A DNA stretch of 64,000 nucleotides from contig NZ_RDQR01000001.1 of NCBI RefSeq assembly GCF_003703835.1, positions 1 through 64,000 of the forward strand. The letters are read 5' to 3'. How positions within the stretch are numbered: position 1 is the first letter of the stretch; each line of letters opens with the position of its first letter. This document shows positions 9,335-17,172 of this stretch, in pieces. The translations under genes were made by a program, and so were the position numbers. The notes under the pieces are model-generated. The model worked only from the letters and a program-made list of their open reading frames with translations, was not told where the DNA came from and did not search any database. The stretch is from Auritidibacter ignavus (GTDB lineage: Bacteria; Actinomycetota; Actinomycetes; Actinomycetales; Micrococcaceae).

Positions 9335-9643
9335 CTAGGCGATAGAGGTGATCTTGACCTTAGTCTGGTTCTGACGGTGACCCTGACGCTTCTTATAGCC
9401 GGTCTTATTCTTGAATTTCTGGATGACGACCTTCTTACCACGGAGGTGTTCCAGAACTTCGGCAGACACCTTAACGTTGTCTAGTTCCTTCTTCTCCGAG
9501 GTGACCTTGTCCCCATCCACCACCATCAGTGCGGGCAACTCGATGGAGCTACCGGCCTCAGCGGGAACGCGGTCAAGGGTAACGAGGTCTCCAACGGAAA
9601 CCTTTTCCTGGCGGCCACCAGCGCGGACAATCGCGTACACCAC
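9335..9643 (-). CDS. rplU: 50S ribosomal protein bL21
   Basis: The 102-residue product matches bL21 throughout: [20 protein letters not shown] at the start, [20 protein letters not shown] in the middle and the basic [19 protein letters not shown] ending. Two GTG codons in a row (9643, 9640) stand where bL21 begins, and I take the first, eight or so bases behind AGAAGTGAG. The frame runs on upstream to 9772 but is unlike bL21 there. rplU leads the rplU-rpmA operon, with obg further down. Confidence 0.95.
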   Translation of the reverse strand: MVYAIVRAGGRQEKVSVGDLVTLDRVPAEAGSSIELPALMVVDGDKVTSEKKELDNVKVSAEVLEHLRGKKVVIQKFKNKTGYKKRQGHRQNQTKVKITSIA

Positions 9644-9803
9644 TTGGGACTCACTTCTCTCGACGTTAGAAAATTGTTCTTTTGCTGTGGCTGAGGCCCG
9701 ATACGCCACACGGAGGTATTTTGACCTTCTCAGCCTCGACTCGGTGGGTGGACCGGCATGTTTTACGCACACTTAACGCGTAACTTCACAGCACCAAAGC
9801 TAT

Positions 9804-9833
9804 ACCTTACCTTGTCTGTTACGTGAATTTCAA
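9804..9833 (-). promoter_or_regulatory. Candidate promoter for rplU-rpmA
   Basis: On the minus strand TTGAAA (9833-9828) and TAAGGT (9809-9804) are 18 bases apart. They would give a leader of about 155 bases before the rplU GTG. TATAGC directly next to it is an alternative -10. Confidence 0.45.
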
Positions 9834-9879
9834 ATGACACACCGGGAAAGATGCGCCACATTTTCGCGTCTGCTGACCG

Positions 9880-12552
9880 TTATTGCGGTGAGGAAATATC
9901 CTCTGCACTCACGCCAACACCCAGCATCACCGCAGCAGCCTCTTTGGTCTCGGTCGATTCCTTCGGGGCCTTGGTACTGGAGGTCGTTGACCGGGCGGTG
10001 AACTGCGCGCCGGAATCTGGGGTGGACTCTACCGGGGCGGTCTGGACAGTTTCTGCCCCCACATCCGAGGTCGCCCGCCGCCGGCGTGGTTTCGCGCGCT
10101 GAGCCGTGTCGGTTGTTGTCACTGAGCCGGAGGGAGTCGAAGCGTGCTGGCTCTCCTGGGACTCGTGGGCGCGCTGCACATCATCCAGTGCGGAATTGAT
10201 GTCGTCCAAAATGGACTGTTGCGACTGGACAGCACCGTCCGAGTCTGCCCGACGAGGCTTTCGCCCACGGCGACCTCGAGAGGAATCCTGCTCGCCCTCG
10301 CTGCAGTGGCCTTCATCCTGTTGGTCGTTGGAGCCCTTCTGTTGCGAGGACCCATTGCTGGCTGCGGCAATGGAGTTCATCGCATTGCGAGTCTGCTCGG
10401 CTTTCGCATCCCGCTCGGCCTGTTCTTCACGATGGTGTTGCTCCTGGTTCGAGGTGTCGTGCTCGTGTGAGGAGCTGTGGTGGTGATGGTCCGAACGGTT
10501 CTTGTCGTTCTTGCGGTTCTTGCGTCGCGACCGCGAATTCGACGCCGAGGAAGAATGGTTGCGGTGTTTGCGAGGTTGCCCGTGGGAGTCGTAGGACACC
10601 GATTTCTCCACCGGTTCGTCGTGGACGATAATGCCACGACCGGCGCAGGCCTCACAGGTTTCGGAAAAGACTTCAACCAGTCCAGTCCCCATCCGCTTCC
10701 GTGTCATCTGGACCAGGCCCAGCGACGTCACTTCAGCGACTTGGTGCCGGGTCCGGTCACGGCCCAGGCACTCCACCAAACGACGCAACACCAAGTCTCG
10801 GTTGGATTCCAAGACCATGTCGATGAAGTCGATGACAATAATGCCACCGATATCGCGCAACCGAAGCTGGCGCACAATCTCTTCGGCCGCTTCTAGATTG
10901 TTCTTGGTCACCGTTTCTTCCAGGTTGCCGCCAGAACCGGTGAATTTCCCGGTATTGACGTCGACGACAGTCATCGCTTCGGTGCGGTCAAAGATCAGGG
11001 AACCGCCCGACGGCAAATTGACTTTACGATCCAAGGCCTTGTGGAGCTGTTCATCCAGACGGTGTGAGGCGAACAGGTCCTCACCGTCGTGGTCGTCCGG
11101 GTCCCACTTGCTGAGCCGATCCACCAGGTGCGGTGCCACATAGGTCACGTAGGCTTCCACGTTGTCCCAGACCTCATCACCCTGAACCACCATGGCGGTA
11201 AAGTCCTCATTGAACACGTCACGGACCACTTTGATCGTCAGGTCCGGTTCAGCATGCAACTGCTCGGGGGCCAGCACCTTCGTGGAAGTGGAGGCGGATT
11301 CAATCTCTTCCCACTGCGCCCGCAACCGGTTGATGTCGTTCATCAATTCCTGTTCCGAGGTGCCCTCGGCGGCCGTGCGGACAATCACCCCGGCGTTGTC
11401 CGGCATGTGATCTTTCAGGATCTTCTTTAGCCGGGAACGTTCCGTATCGGGGAGCTTACGGGAAATACCGGTCATCGACCCACCCGGAACGTAGACCAAA
11501 TAGCGACCGGGCAACGAAATCTGGGAGGTCAGTCGGGCGCCCTTATGGCCCACCGGGTCCTTGGTGACCTGCACGAGCACCGAGTCACCAGACTTCAGCG
11601 CATTCTCGATCTTCTTGGGCTTGCCCTCCAACTGTGCCATATCCCAGTTGACTTCACCGGCATACAGCACCGCATTGCGACCACGCCCGATATCAATAAA
11701 GGCCGCTTCCATCGAGGGCAACACGTTCTGGACCTTGCCCAGATAGATATTGCCGATCAACGAGTCTTGGGTGGTGTTGGATACGAAGTGTTCAGCCAGC
11801 ACACCGTCTTCCAGCACGGCAATTTGGATCCGGTGCTCCCGCTGGCGCACCATCATCGTCCGCTCCACGGACTCCCGACGGGCCAAAAACTCAGCTTCGG
11901 TCAACACATTGCCACGACGGCGACGTCCCCGGGCCTGCCGGCGACGCTGACGCTTTGCTTCCAGGCGGGTGGAGCCACGCACCGAGGTGACCTGGTCCGA
12001 GCCGGTCCCCGATCCCCCGGCCGGACGCGGTGCACGCACTTTGGTGACGGTGTTCTCCGGGTCATCACCGGTGCCACCGTCAACTTCCAGGTCGGTGGTA
12101 CCCCGACGACGCTTCCGACGGCGGCGGGCTACCGGCTGATCATCGCCCTGGTCTGCTGGACCCGATGGGCCGGTCTTCTCCGAACCATCTTCAGCACCCG
12201 AGCGGTCACCCTGTCCGCGATTCGAACCATCATCACCCTGAGATGACGATTGCTGCTCAGCGTTATTGCGACGACGACCGCGGCGCTTACGGCGTGAGCG
12301 ACCGGATTTTTCTCCGTGAGAGTCCTTACCGTGTCCGGATCGCTCAGAATCAGAGGACTCTGCATGGCCCCCGTCGTCCTCAGAGTCATCCGTCCGGCGG
12401 GTACGAGTCGTAATATCGGAGAGATCAGGGGCGTGAAAGAGCACATCCATCGGGTCGTCGGGAACCTGCAACGACGCCACCTGGTTGTCGGTTCCCTCGT
12501 TGCCCTCCGTCTGATTCTCGGTGTTCACTTGTGGTTCGTTGTCAGCTGCCAC
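9880..12552 (-). CDS. rne: Ribonuclease E/G family endoribonuclease
   Basis: The 890-residue protein cuts single-stranded AU-rich RNA and organises rRNA maturation and mRNA decay. About 230 N-terminal residues are disordered, with acidic and Arg-rich patches. The catalytic core follows (roughly 235-660): the S1-like part with LIGNIYLGKVQNVLPSMEAA, the metal-binding VDVNTG and IVIDFIDM segments, and the zinc-link CEACAGRG. The C-terminal 230 residues are again low-complexity (His/Ser, then Arg/Ala/Thr), as expected for a scaffold region. The GTG at 12552 is chosen because GAAGGAG stands about five bases ahead. This is the actinobacterial layout, with extensions on both sides of the core. Confidence 0.93.
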   Translation of the reverse strand: MAADNEPQVNTENQTEGNEGTDNQVASLQVPDDPMDVLFHAPDLSDITTRTRRTDDSEDDGGHAESSDSERSGHGKDSHGEKSGRSRRKRRGRRRNNAEQQSSSQGDDGSNRGQGDRSGAEDGSEKTGPSGPADQGDDQPVARRRRKRRRGTTDLEVDGGTGDDPENTVTKVRAPRPAGGSGTGSDQVTSVRGSTRLEAKRQRRRQARGRRRRGNVLTEAEFLARRESVERTMMVRQREHRIQIAVLEDGVLAEHFVSNTTQDSLIGNIYLGKVQNVLPSMEAAFIDIGRGRNAVLYAGEVNWDMAQLEGKPKKIENALKSGDSVLVQVTKDPVGHKGARLTSQISLPGRYLVYVPGGSMTGISRKLPDTERSRLKKILKDHMPDNAGVIVRTAAEGTSEQELMNDINRLRAQWEEIESASTSTKVLAPEQLHAEPDLTIKVVRDVFNEDFTAMVVQGDEVWDNVEAYVTYVAPHLVDRLSKWDPDDHDGEDLFASHRLDEQLHKALDRKVNLPSGGSLIFDRTEAMTVVDVNTGKFTGSGGNLEETVTKNNLEAAEEIVRQLRLRDIGGIIVIDFIDMVLESNRDLVLRRLVECLGRDRTRHQVAEVTSLGLVQMTRKRMGTGLVEVFSETCEACAGRGIIVHDEPVEKSVSYDSHGQPRKHRNHSSSASNSRSRRKNRKNDKNRSDHHHHSSSHEHDTSNQEQHHREEQAERDAKAEQTRNAMNSIAAASNGSSQQKGSNDQQDEGHCSEGEQDSSRGRRGRKPRRADSDGAVQSQQSILDDINSALDDVQRAHESQESQHASTPSGSVTTTDTAQRAKPRRRRATSDVGAETVQTAPVESTPDSGAQFTARSTTSSTKAPKESTETKEAAAVMLGVGVSAEDISSPQ

Positions 12553-13083
12553 TGCAGCTCCTTCATTCCTCGGCATCAGCCACACACTGACCGCGAGGCG
12601 GTTCGGGTGCCGTGACGGGCGCGTTTCCCCCGATCGTCCGGGGTGCGCCGTGGATGGCACACAAAAAGCTTGGTCTGAACCGGCTCCACCGGGTGAGGTG
12701 CCACGGTGAGGCACGGAACCTGTGGCGTCTGGGCGGCGACCGATCTCGTGCTAGCTCAGTCTGTTCTCATCTCCGACGGTCTCCGCGGGATGCCGGTCGG
12801 GAACGTCACCCGGGACCGATCCACTTCGCACGATTGAGCTCGTTTCCTCACGTACACTCAACGCGGTTGCGGTTCATCATCGGTGGTCGCGCAAACTATC
12901 GCCACAGGACAGCGGTGAGATGGTGTGGACATCTTCCGTGTCGTCTCCCATTGTGGCACAGATTCACCCAGCACGGGGACATTTCCTGGTCGTGCTGGCT
13001 GAGAGCATAGACTACATAGTGACCGCGCGTGCCCGCTCTGATGCGATGCCGCCGGTGATCTTCCGATCCAAGGAGTCCCTGGC
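12553..13083. other. 531-base intergenic region between divergent rne and the VKOR gene
   Basis: No convincing coding frame is seen. The half next to rne is GC-rich and could be a long 5' leader, which would suit the autoregulation known for RNase E messages. On the plus strand, TAGACT and CATAGT (about 13009-13021) are possible -10 elements for the VKOR gene, without a good -35. I found no terminator or long repeat. Confidence 0.4.
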
Positions 13084-13758
13084 ATGCCCCATGATATCTC
13101 CCATCACACCGCAGACCAGACCGCGGTGACCCTCGACGACCGCCTCGATCCCGACCCTGACACCCGTGCCGAGGATCTACCCTGGTTTGCCACCCGCGTC
13201 GGGTCAGGCCTGGTGATGCTCATTACCGGGCTGATCGCGATGGGCGCGGCCGCCATCCTGATGTATGAGCGGGTCCAGATCTGGAAGGACCCGGAATATG
13301 TCACCAGTTGCGATTTAAGCCCCTGGGTCTCGTGTGGCACCGTGATGCAGTCGTGGCAGGCCCAACTTTTCGGGTTCCCGAATCATTTCATCGGCCTGGT
13401 GGGCTTCACCATTGTCATCACCCTGGCCACGGTGTTGGTGATGGGCATGCAGTTCACGCGCACCTATTGGATCTGCATTAATATCGGCGTCGTCTTAGCC
13501 CTGGTGTTCTGCCTGTGGCTGTGGACCCAAGCCGTCTATGACATCAATGTTCTGTGTTTATACTGCATGGTGATTTGGGCGGCCGTGATTCCTCTGGCAG
13601 TGCTGGTGACCGCTCGCAATATTGCGACGGGAGTGATTCCAACCTCGGCTACGGCCCGCACCTACCTGCTGGCCATGACGTGGCCGATGGTGGTCTTGCT
13701 CTACGCGGTGATTGCCGGGTCCATCCTGATTCGCTTCGGCGAGTCATTATTCTCGTGA
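13084..13758 (+). CDS. Vitamin K epoxide reductase (VKOR) family membrane protein
   Basis: Actinobacterial VKOR reoxidises the extracytoplasmic thiol oxidase DsbA with quinone as acceptor, taking the place of DsbB. The 224-residue protein has about five hydrophobic helices (near 41-60, 102-122, 128-148, 157-178 and 196-215). It has the expected four cysteines: Cys76 and Cys84 in the loop CDLSPWVSC, and the active CxxC at 158-161 (CLYC). ATG 13084 follows AAGGAG by nine bases. The first 35 residues are acidic and probably cytoplasmic. No partner DsbA is adjacent; the DsbA-like protein at 24.6 kb lacks a signal peptide, so it is not the partner. Confidence 0.93.
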   Translation: MPHDISHHTADQTAVTLDDRLDPDPDTRAEDLPWFATRVGSGLVMLITGLIAMGAAAILMYERVQIWKDPEYVTSCDLSPWVSCGTVMQSWQAQLFGFPNHFIGLVGFTIVITLATVLVMGMQFTRTYWICINIGVVLALVFCLWLWTQAVYDINVLCLYCMVIWAAVIPLAVLVTARNIATGVIPTSATARTYLLAMTWPMVVLLYAVIAGSILIRFGESLFS

Positions 13759-13788
13759 TCCCTATCACTTATTGTCTAAGCTAGGGGC

Positions 13789-14517
13789 ATGGCAGACAGT
13801 CCCTATCACTATGTCCCCGAGGCCCGGAACAATCCAGATCATCCGGCCCACCACGTTCCGGTGCGCCCAGCCGCTTCGGTGGTGCTATTGCGTGACCAAG
13901 GCGTCGGAGTTGAGGTTTTCGTGCAATTTCGTGCCAAGACCATGGATTTCGCCGCCGGTGTTGCGGTGTTTCCCGGTGGTCGGAGCGAACCGGGCGATCA
14001 CCAAGCCGGTGACGGTTTATTGAGTCCCGAAGCGATCGCTGAGCATGCCCAGATTTGGTCGCGGACCAGGCTGGTCTTGGATGACGCGACTCCCGGCGTG
14101 GCGGCGATGGCAGCCACCGCGGTGCGTGAGGTGTGGGAAGAAACGGCGGTACGACTCAGTGGTGAGCAGCTGGTGCCGTGGGCGAATATCACCACTCCGT
14201 TGGGGGCACCCAAACGCTTTGATACGTATTTCTATGTCGCCGCAGTCACTGATGAGCAACAACATCAGGTCCGTAATGTCACCACCGAAGCTACCGAGGC
14301 GCGGTGGTTGAGCACCACCGATCTGCTCCAGGCTTTTGCCGCTGAGCAGATCGCGCTGATGCGTCCAACACTGTATCTGGTTAAAACTGTCCACGCGCTG
14401 AAAACGATTCCGGAGATTGTGGCCGGGCATCAGCCGGTGGTGACCCCGCTGTCTGGACTGCGCGGAGTCACCCTCGACTCCGATGACTCGCACTTCACCG
14501 CTGAGACAAACCACTAA
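13789..14517 (+). CDS. NUDIX hydrolase with split NUDIX box (NUDT19-like)
   Basis: NUDIX enzymes cleave nucleoside diphosphates linked to another group. In this 242-residue protein FPGG (61-64) begins the NUDIX region, but the REVWEETAV half (113-121) comes only after an insertion of about 40 residues. This matches the NUDT19/RP2p type, some of which act on CoA esters. All catalytic glutamates (REXXEE) are present. It starts 30 bases after the VKOR stop, so the two may be cotranscribed, and it converges on ndk. The substrate is unknown. Confidence 0.85.
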   Translation: MADSPYHYVPEARNNPDHPAHHVPVRPAASVVLLRDQGVGVEVFVQFRAKTMDFAAGVAVFPGGRSEPGDHQAGDGLLSPEAIAEHAQIWSRTRLVLDDATPGVAAMAATAVREVWEETAVRLSGEQLVPWANITTPLGAPKRFDTYFYVAAVTDEQQHQVRNVTTEATEARWLSTTDLLQAFAAEQIALMRPTLYLVKTVHALKTIPEIVAGHQPVVTPLSGLRGVTLDSDDSHFTAETNH

Positions 14518-14535
14518 CCGCCGTTGCGGCGACGA

Positions 14536-14970
14536 TTAGTCAGCGCGGTTCCAGCCGAACCAGATCTCCATCTCGCGCTCGGCCGACAGGGTTGAATCCG
14601 AGGCGTGGATGAGGTTCTGTTGCACACCAGGGCCCCAATCACGACCGAAGTCTCCGCGAATGGTGCCCGGCAGTGCCACAGTGGGGTCGGTCTTGCCGGT
14701 CAGCGCGCGGATGCCTTCGATCACGCGATCGCCTTCCACGATGGCGGCCACCAGCGGACCGGAGGACATGAACTCGACCAGGGCGGGGAAGAATTCTTTG
14801 CCCTGGTGCTCTTCGTAGTGATCGGCCAACATCTCCGGGTTGGCGGTCATCATTTCCAATTCGACGATACGGTAACCCTTGTGCTCGATGCGGGTCAGGA
14901 TCTCACCGACCAAGCCTCGTTTGACTCCATCTGGCTTAATCAGAATCAGCGAACGTTCTGGGGTGGCCAT
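14536..14970 (-). CDS. ndk: Nucleoside diphosphate kinase
   Basis: Ndk balances nucleoside triphosphates by transferring the gamma phosphate through a phosphohistidine. The 144-residue product has ERSLILIKPDGVKRGL at 5-20, FMSSGPLVAAIVEG at 67-80, GTIRGDFG at 102-109 and the active His122 in NLIHASDST. The second residue in that motif is Ile rather than the common Val and Ala replaces Gly, both mild changes. The ATG at 14970 fits the family length. It lies about 95 bases past the DUF4233 gene. Confidence 0.96.
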   Translation of the reverse strand: MATPERSLILIKPDGVKRGLVGEILTRIEHKGYRIVELEMMTANPEMLADHYEEHQGKEFFPALVEFMSSGPLVAAIVEGDRVIEGIRALTGKTDPTVALPGTIRGDFGRDWGPGVQQNLIHASDSTLSAEREMEIWFGWNRAD

Positions 14971-15065
14971 CGGGACTGCACCTCTTTCTGTCGTCTTGCT
15001 GTTGTGGGTCGGTGACCGGTGACGGTATCTAGCTGAGAGTATACCGAAGCGGTCTGGTGGGCCGG

Positions 15066-15593
15066 TTAGCTCTTTGTGTCGGGATGGTCGGTAGCACAAC
15101 GGTACCCGTGGGCAATCTCCCATGCGCGTTGCTGTCGGTCGCGGACGATGTTCTCTTCATCCATCTGCCCTCCCCGGACCACGGCCCACCACCAGGCAGC
15201 CAGGAATCCGGCTCCCAAGATCAAGGCAAAGTATTCGAGAAATCCCCCCAGTACAAACAGCACTTGGATCCCCCACCCGATCCAGTATCCCAGGGGCTTA
15301 GTGAGCAGTCTCGTGGTGACCAGTGCCAGTACAGCCAGGGCGATCGAGGCCCAGAAGACCGGGACCGCCCAGGGTTCCTCGCGGTTGAGGTTCAACACGG
15401 TCATGCCGTAGAAAACCAGTACCAGGGATTCCAGGCCCAGTAGCGAAGCGCAGAACATCACCCGCAGGGAACGGCGTTTCTGTGGTTGGCCCGGGCGCCA
15501 GTCTTTTTGGCGTTGTGTTTCGCGCTGGGGCCGCCAGGACTCTCGGCCGGTGGTTCCGGTGGGCGGTTCTGATGGTTGGTGTTGATCAGTCAT
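15066..15593 (-). CDS. DUF4233 four-helix membrane protein
   Basis: The 175-residue product has a charged N-terminal tail of about 42 residues, then four hydrophobic helices (near 43-66, 77-97, 100-118 and 120-139) and a short acidic tail. Proteins of this DUF4233 family sit next to folC across actinobacteria (Rv2446c position in M. tuberculosis, from memory). The ATG at 15593 overlaps the folC stop by eight bases (ATGACTGA), so translation is coupled. The cellular role is unknown; it may simply ride with the folC-ndk unit. Confidence 0.82.
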   Translation of the reverse strand: MTDQHQPSEPPTGTTGRESWRPQRETQRQKDWRPGQPQKRRSLRVMFCASLLGLESLVLVFYGMTVLNLNREEPWAVPVFWASIALAVLALVTTRLLTKPLGYWIGWGIQVLFVLGGFLEYFALILGAGFLAAWWWAVVRGGQMDEENIVRDRQQRAWEIAHGYRCATDHPDTKS

Positions 15594-17166
15594 CGGTATC
15601 ACCCTGCTGACCGTGGCCACCACGGTCCACGTCGTCATCCGTGTCGTCTTCCTCGGTGGCGAAGAAGGCTGCCAGGTCGTCGTGATCTTCGACCACCGCG
15701 GCTGCTGCCGCCGCGTGGGCGGCTGCGGTATCGGTGGTCTCGGTCTGCCCGGGGCCGAGCAGGCCACGGACTTGGCCTACCAAAGTGATTGACCCGGTGA
15801 CCAATACACCGGGGCCACCGGTGCCATCAGTAATGTTGGCGGTGCCGGATTCGTGCAGTTCTTCATCCTCGTCCACCACGGCTTCGACGGCCCATCGAAT
15901 CGCATCGGTCGGGGCCGGTTCGGGATGTAGCGTGTCGGCATCCCATCCGGCATCCAGGGCGTATTCCACCAGAGTGTCGGGATCAATGGCGCGTGGTGAG
16001 GCAGAGGCTGTCAGGGCCACGTGCTCGACCGTGTCCCCAAAAGCGTCATAGAGACTGGCTAACACGCCGCGGGCATCCTTTTCTTCCAGAATGCCAACGA
16101 CCAGCGCCAGCTTGGTGAAGTTGAAGGCCTCTGTGACACTGACGGCGGTGGCTTCCATACCGGCTGGGTTATGCGCCGCGTCAATCACCAAGGTTGGGTT
16201 GGTACGAAGCACTTCCAGCCGTCCCGGGCTGGTGACCTGCAGTAGCCCCTGTTGCAGTAGCTCCTGGTTCAAGGTGTGACCGCCGTGGCCGAGGAAGGCT
16301 TCCATCGCTACGATGGCTACCGCGAGATTTTCTGCCTGATGGGGGCCGTGGAGTGGCAGGAACAGCTCGGGGTATGTACCGCTGAGTCCCTGCACCGAGA
16401 CTTGCTGCCCGCCGACCGCCACCCGGCGGTCGGTGACCCCAAATTCCAGGTTTTCAAACGCGAAGCTGGCACCAACCTCGCGCGCCTTATCCAGGAGCAC
16501 CTGGGCAGCCGCCGGTTCCTGCGCAGCGGAGACGACGTACCCGTCGGGTTTGATAATCCCGGCCTTCTCCTCGGCAATCTCTTCGACGGTCTCGCCCAGC
16601 AGGTCGGTGTGATCCAGGGAAATGGGAGTGACCACGGAAACTTGGGCATCGGCAACGTTGGTGGCATCGGTGATCCCACCGAGTCCCACCTCAAGCACCA
16701 TCACGTCGACCGGCGCGTCAGCGAAAACCGCGAACGCCAGCACGGTCATGGCTTCAAAATAGGTCAGTGGCGTCTCGTCCTCAACCAGCAGCTCCTGATC
16801 CACCAGGCGCACGACCGGCAAGATCTCCGACCACACCCGCAGCACGGTCTCATCATCGACCGGCTCGGAGTTCAACGTCATCCGTTCGGTGAATTTCACC
16901 AGGTGCGGTGAGGTATAGCGCCCGGTGGAGAGCCCGTAGCTGTTGAGCATGGTCTCGATCATGCCAGCGGTGGAGGTTTTGCCATTGGTACCGGTCAGAT
17001 GAATGACCGGTGCGCAGTGTTGGGGATCCCCAAGCAAATCCATGGCACGATACATCGGCTCCATCCGTGGCTCCATCTTGTTTTCTGGGGCGCGGGCGAG
17101 CAGATCGCCATAGAGCTCCTCCAGGCTCTGGGGCCCGGTCTGGGGATCTGGTGACAGCTCTGACAC
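15586..17166 (-). CDS. folC: Bifunctional dihydrofolate/folylpolyglutamate synthase with extra acidic tail
   Basis: FolC adds glutamate to dihydropteroate and lengthens the polyglutamate chain of folates. The Mur-ligase-type ATP site is GTNGKTS at 59-65, and VMLEVGLGGITDATNVAD and TPISLDHTDLLGET follow at about 155-195. The C-terminal glutamate-ligase domain contains LVIDAAHNPAGMEA. The catalytic part ends near 470. The last 55 or so residues are an Ala, Asp and Glu-rich tail, making the 526-residue protein longer than usual. It begins with GTG six bases after the ileS stop, and its stop overlaps the DUF4233 gene: an ileS-folC-DUF4233 operon. Confidence 0.93.
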   Translation of the reverse strand: MSELSPDPQTGPQSLEELYGDLLARAPENKMEPRMEPMYRAMDLLGDPQHCAPVIHLTGTNGKTSTAGMIETMLNSYGLSTGRYTSPHLVKFTERMTLNSEPVDDETVLRVWSEILPVVRLVDQELLVEDETPLTYFEAMTVLAFAVFADAPVDVMVLEVGLGGITDATNVADAQVSVVTPISLDHTDLLGETVEEIAEEKAGIIKPDGYVVSAAQEPAAAQVLLDKAREVGASFAFENLEFGVTDRRVAVGGQQVSVQGLSGTYPELFLPLHGPHQAENLAVAIVAMEAFLGHGGHTLNQELLQQGLLQVTSPGRLEVLRTNPTLVIDAAHNPAGMEATAVSVTEAFNFTKLALVVGILEEKDARGVLASLYDAFGDTVEHVALTASASPRAIDPDTLVEYALDAGWDADTLHPEPAPTDAIRWAVEAVVDEDEELHESGTANITDGTGGPGVLVTGSITLVGQVRGLLGPGQTETTDTAAAHAAAAAAVVEDHDDLAAFFATEEDDTDDDVDRGGHGQQGDTDD

Positions 17167-17172
17167 GAGGCA

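Noticed and set aside
14518-14535. Terminator between the NUDIX gene and ndk
   Set aside because: The short CGCCG/CGGCG stem-loop there is too small and lacks a T run on either strand.
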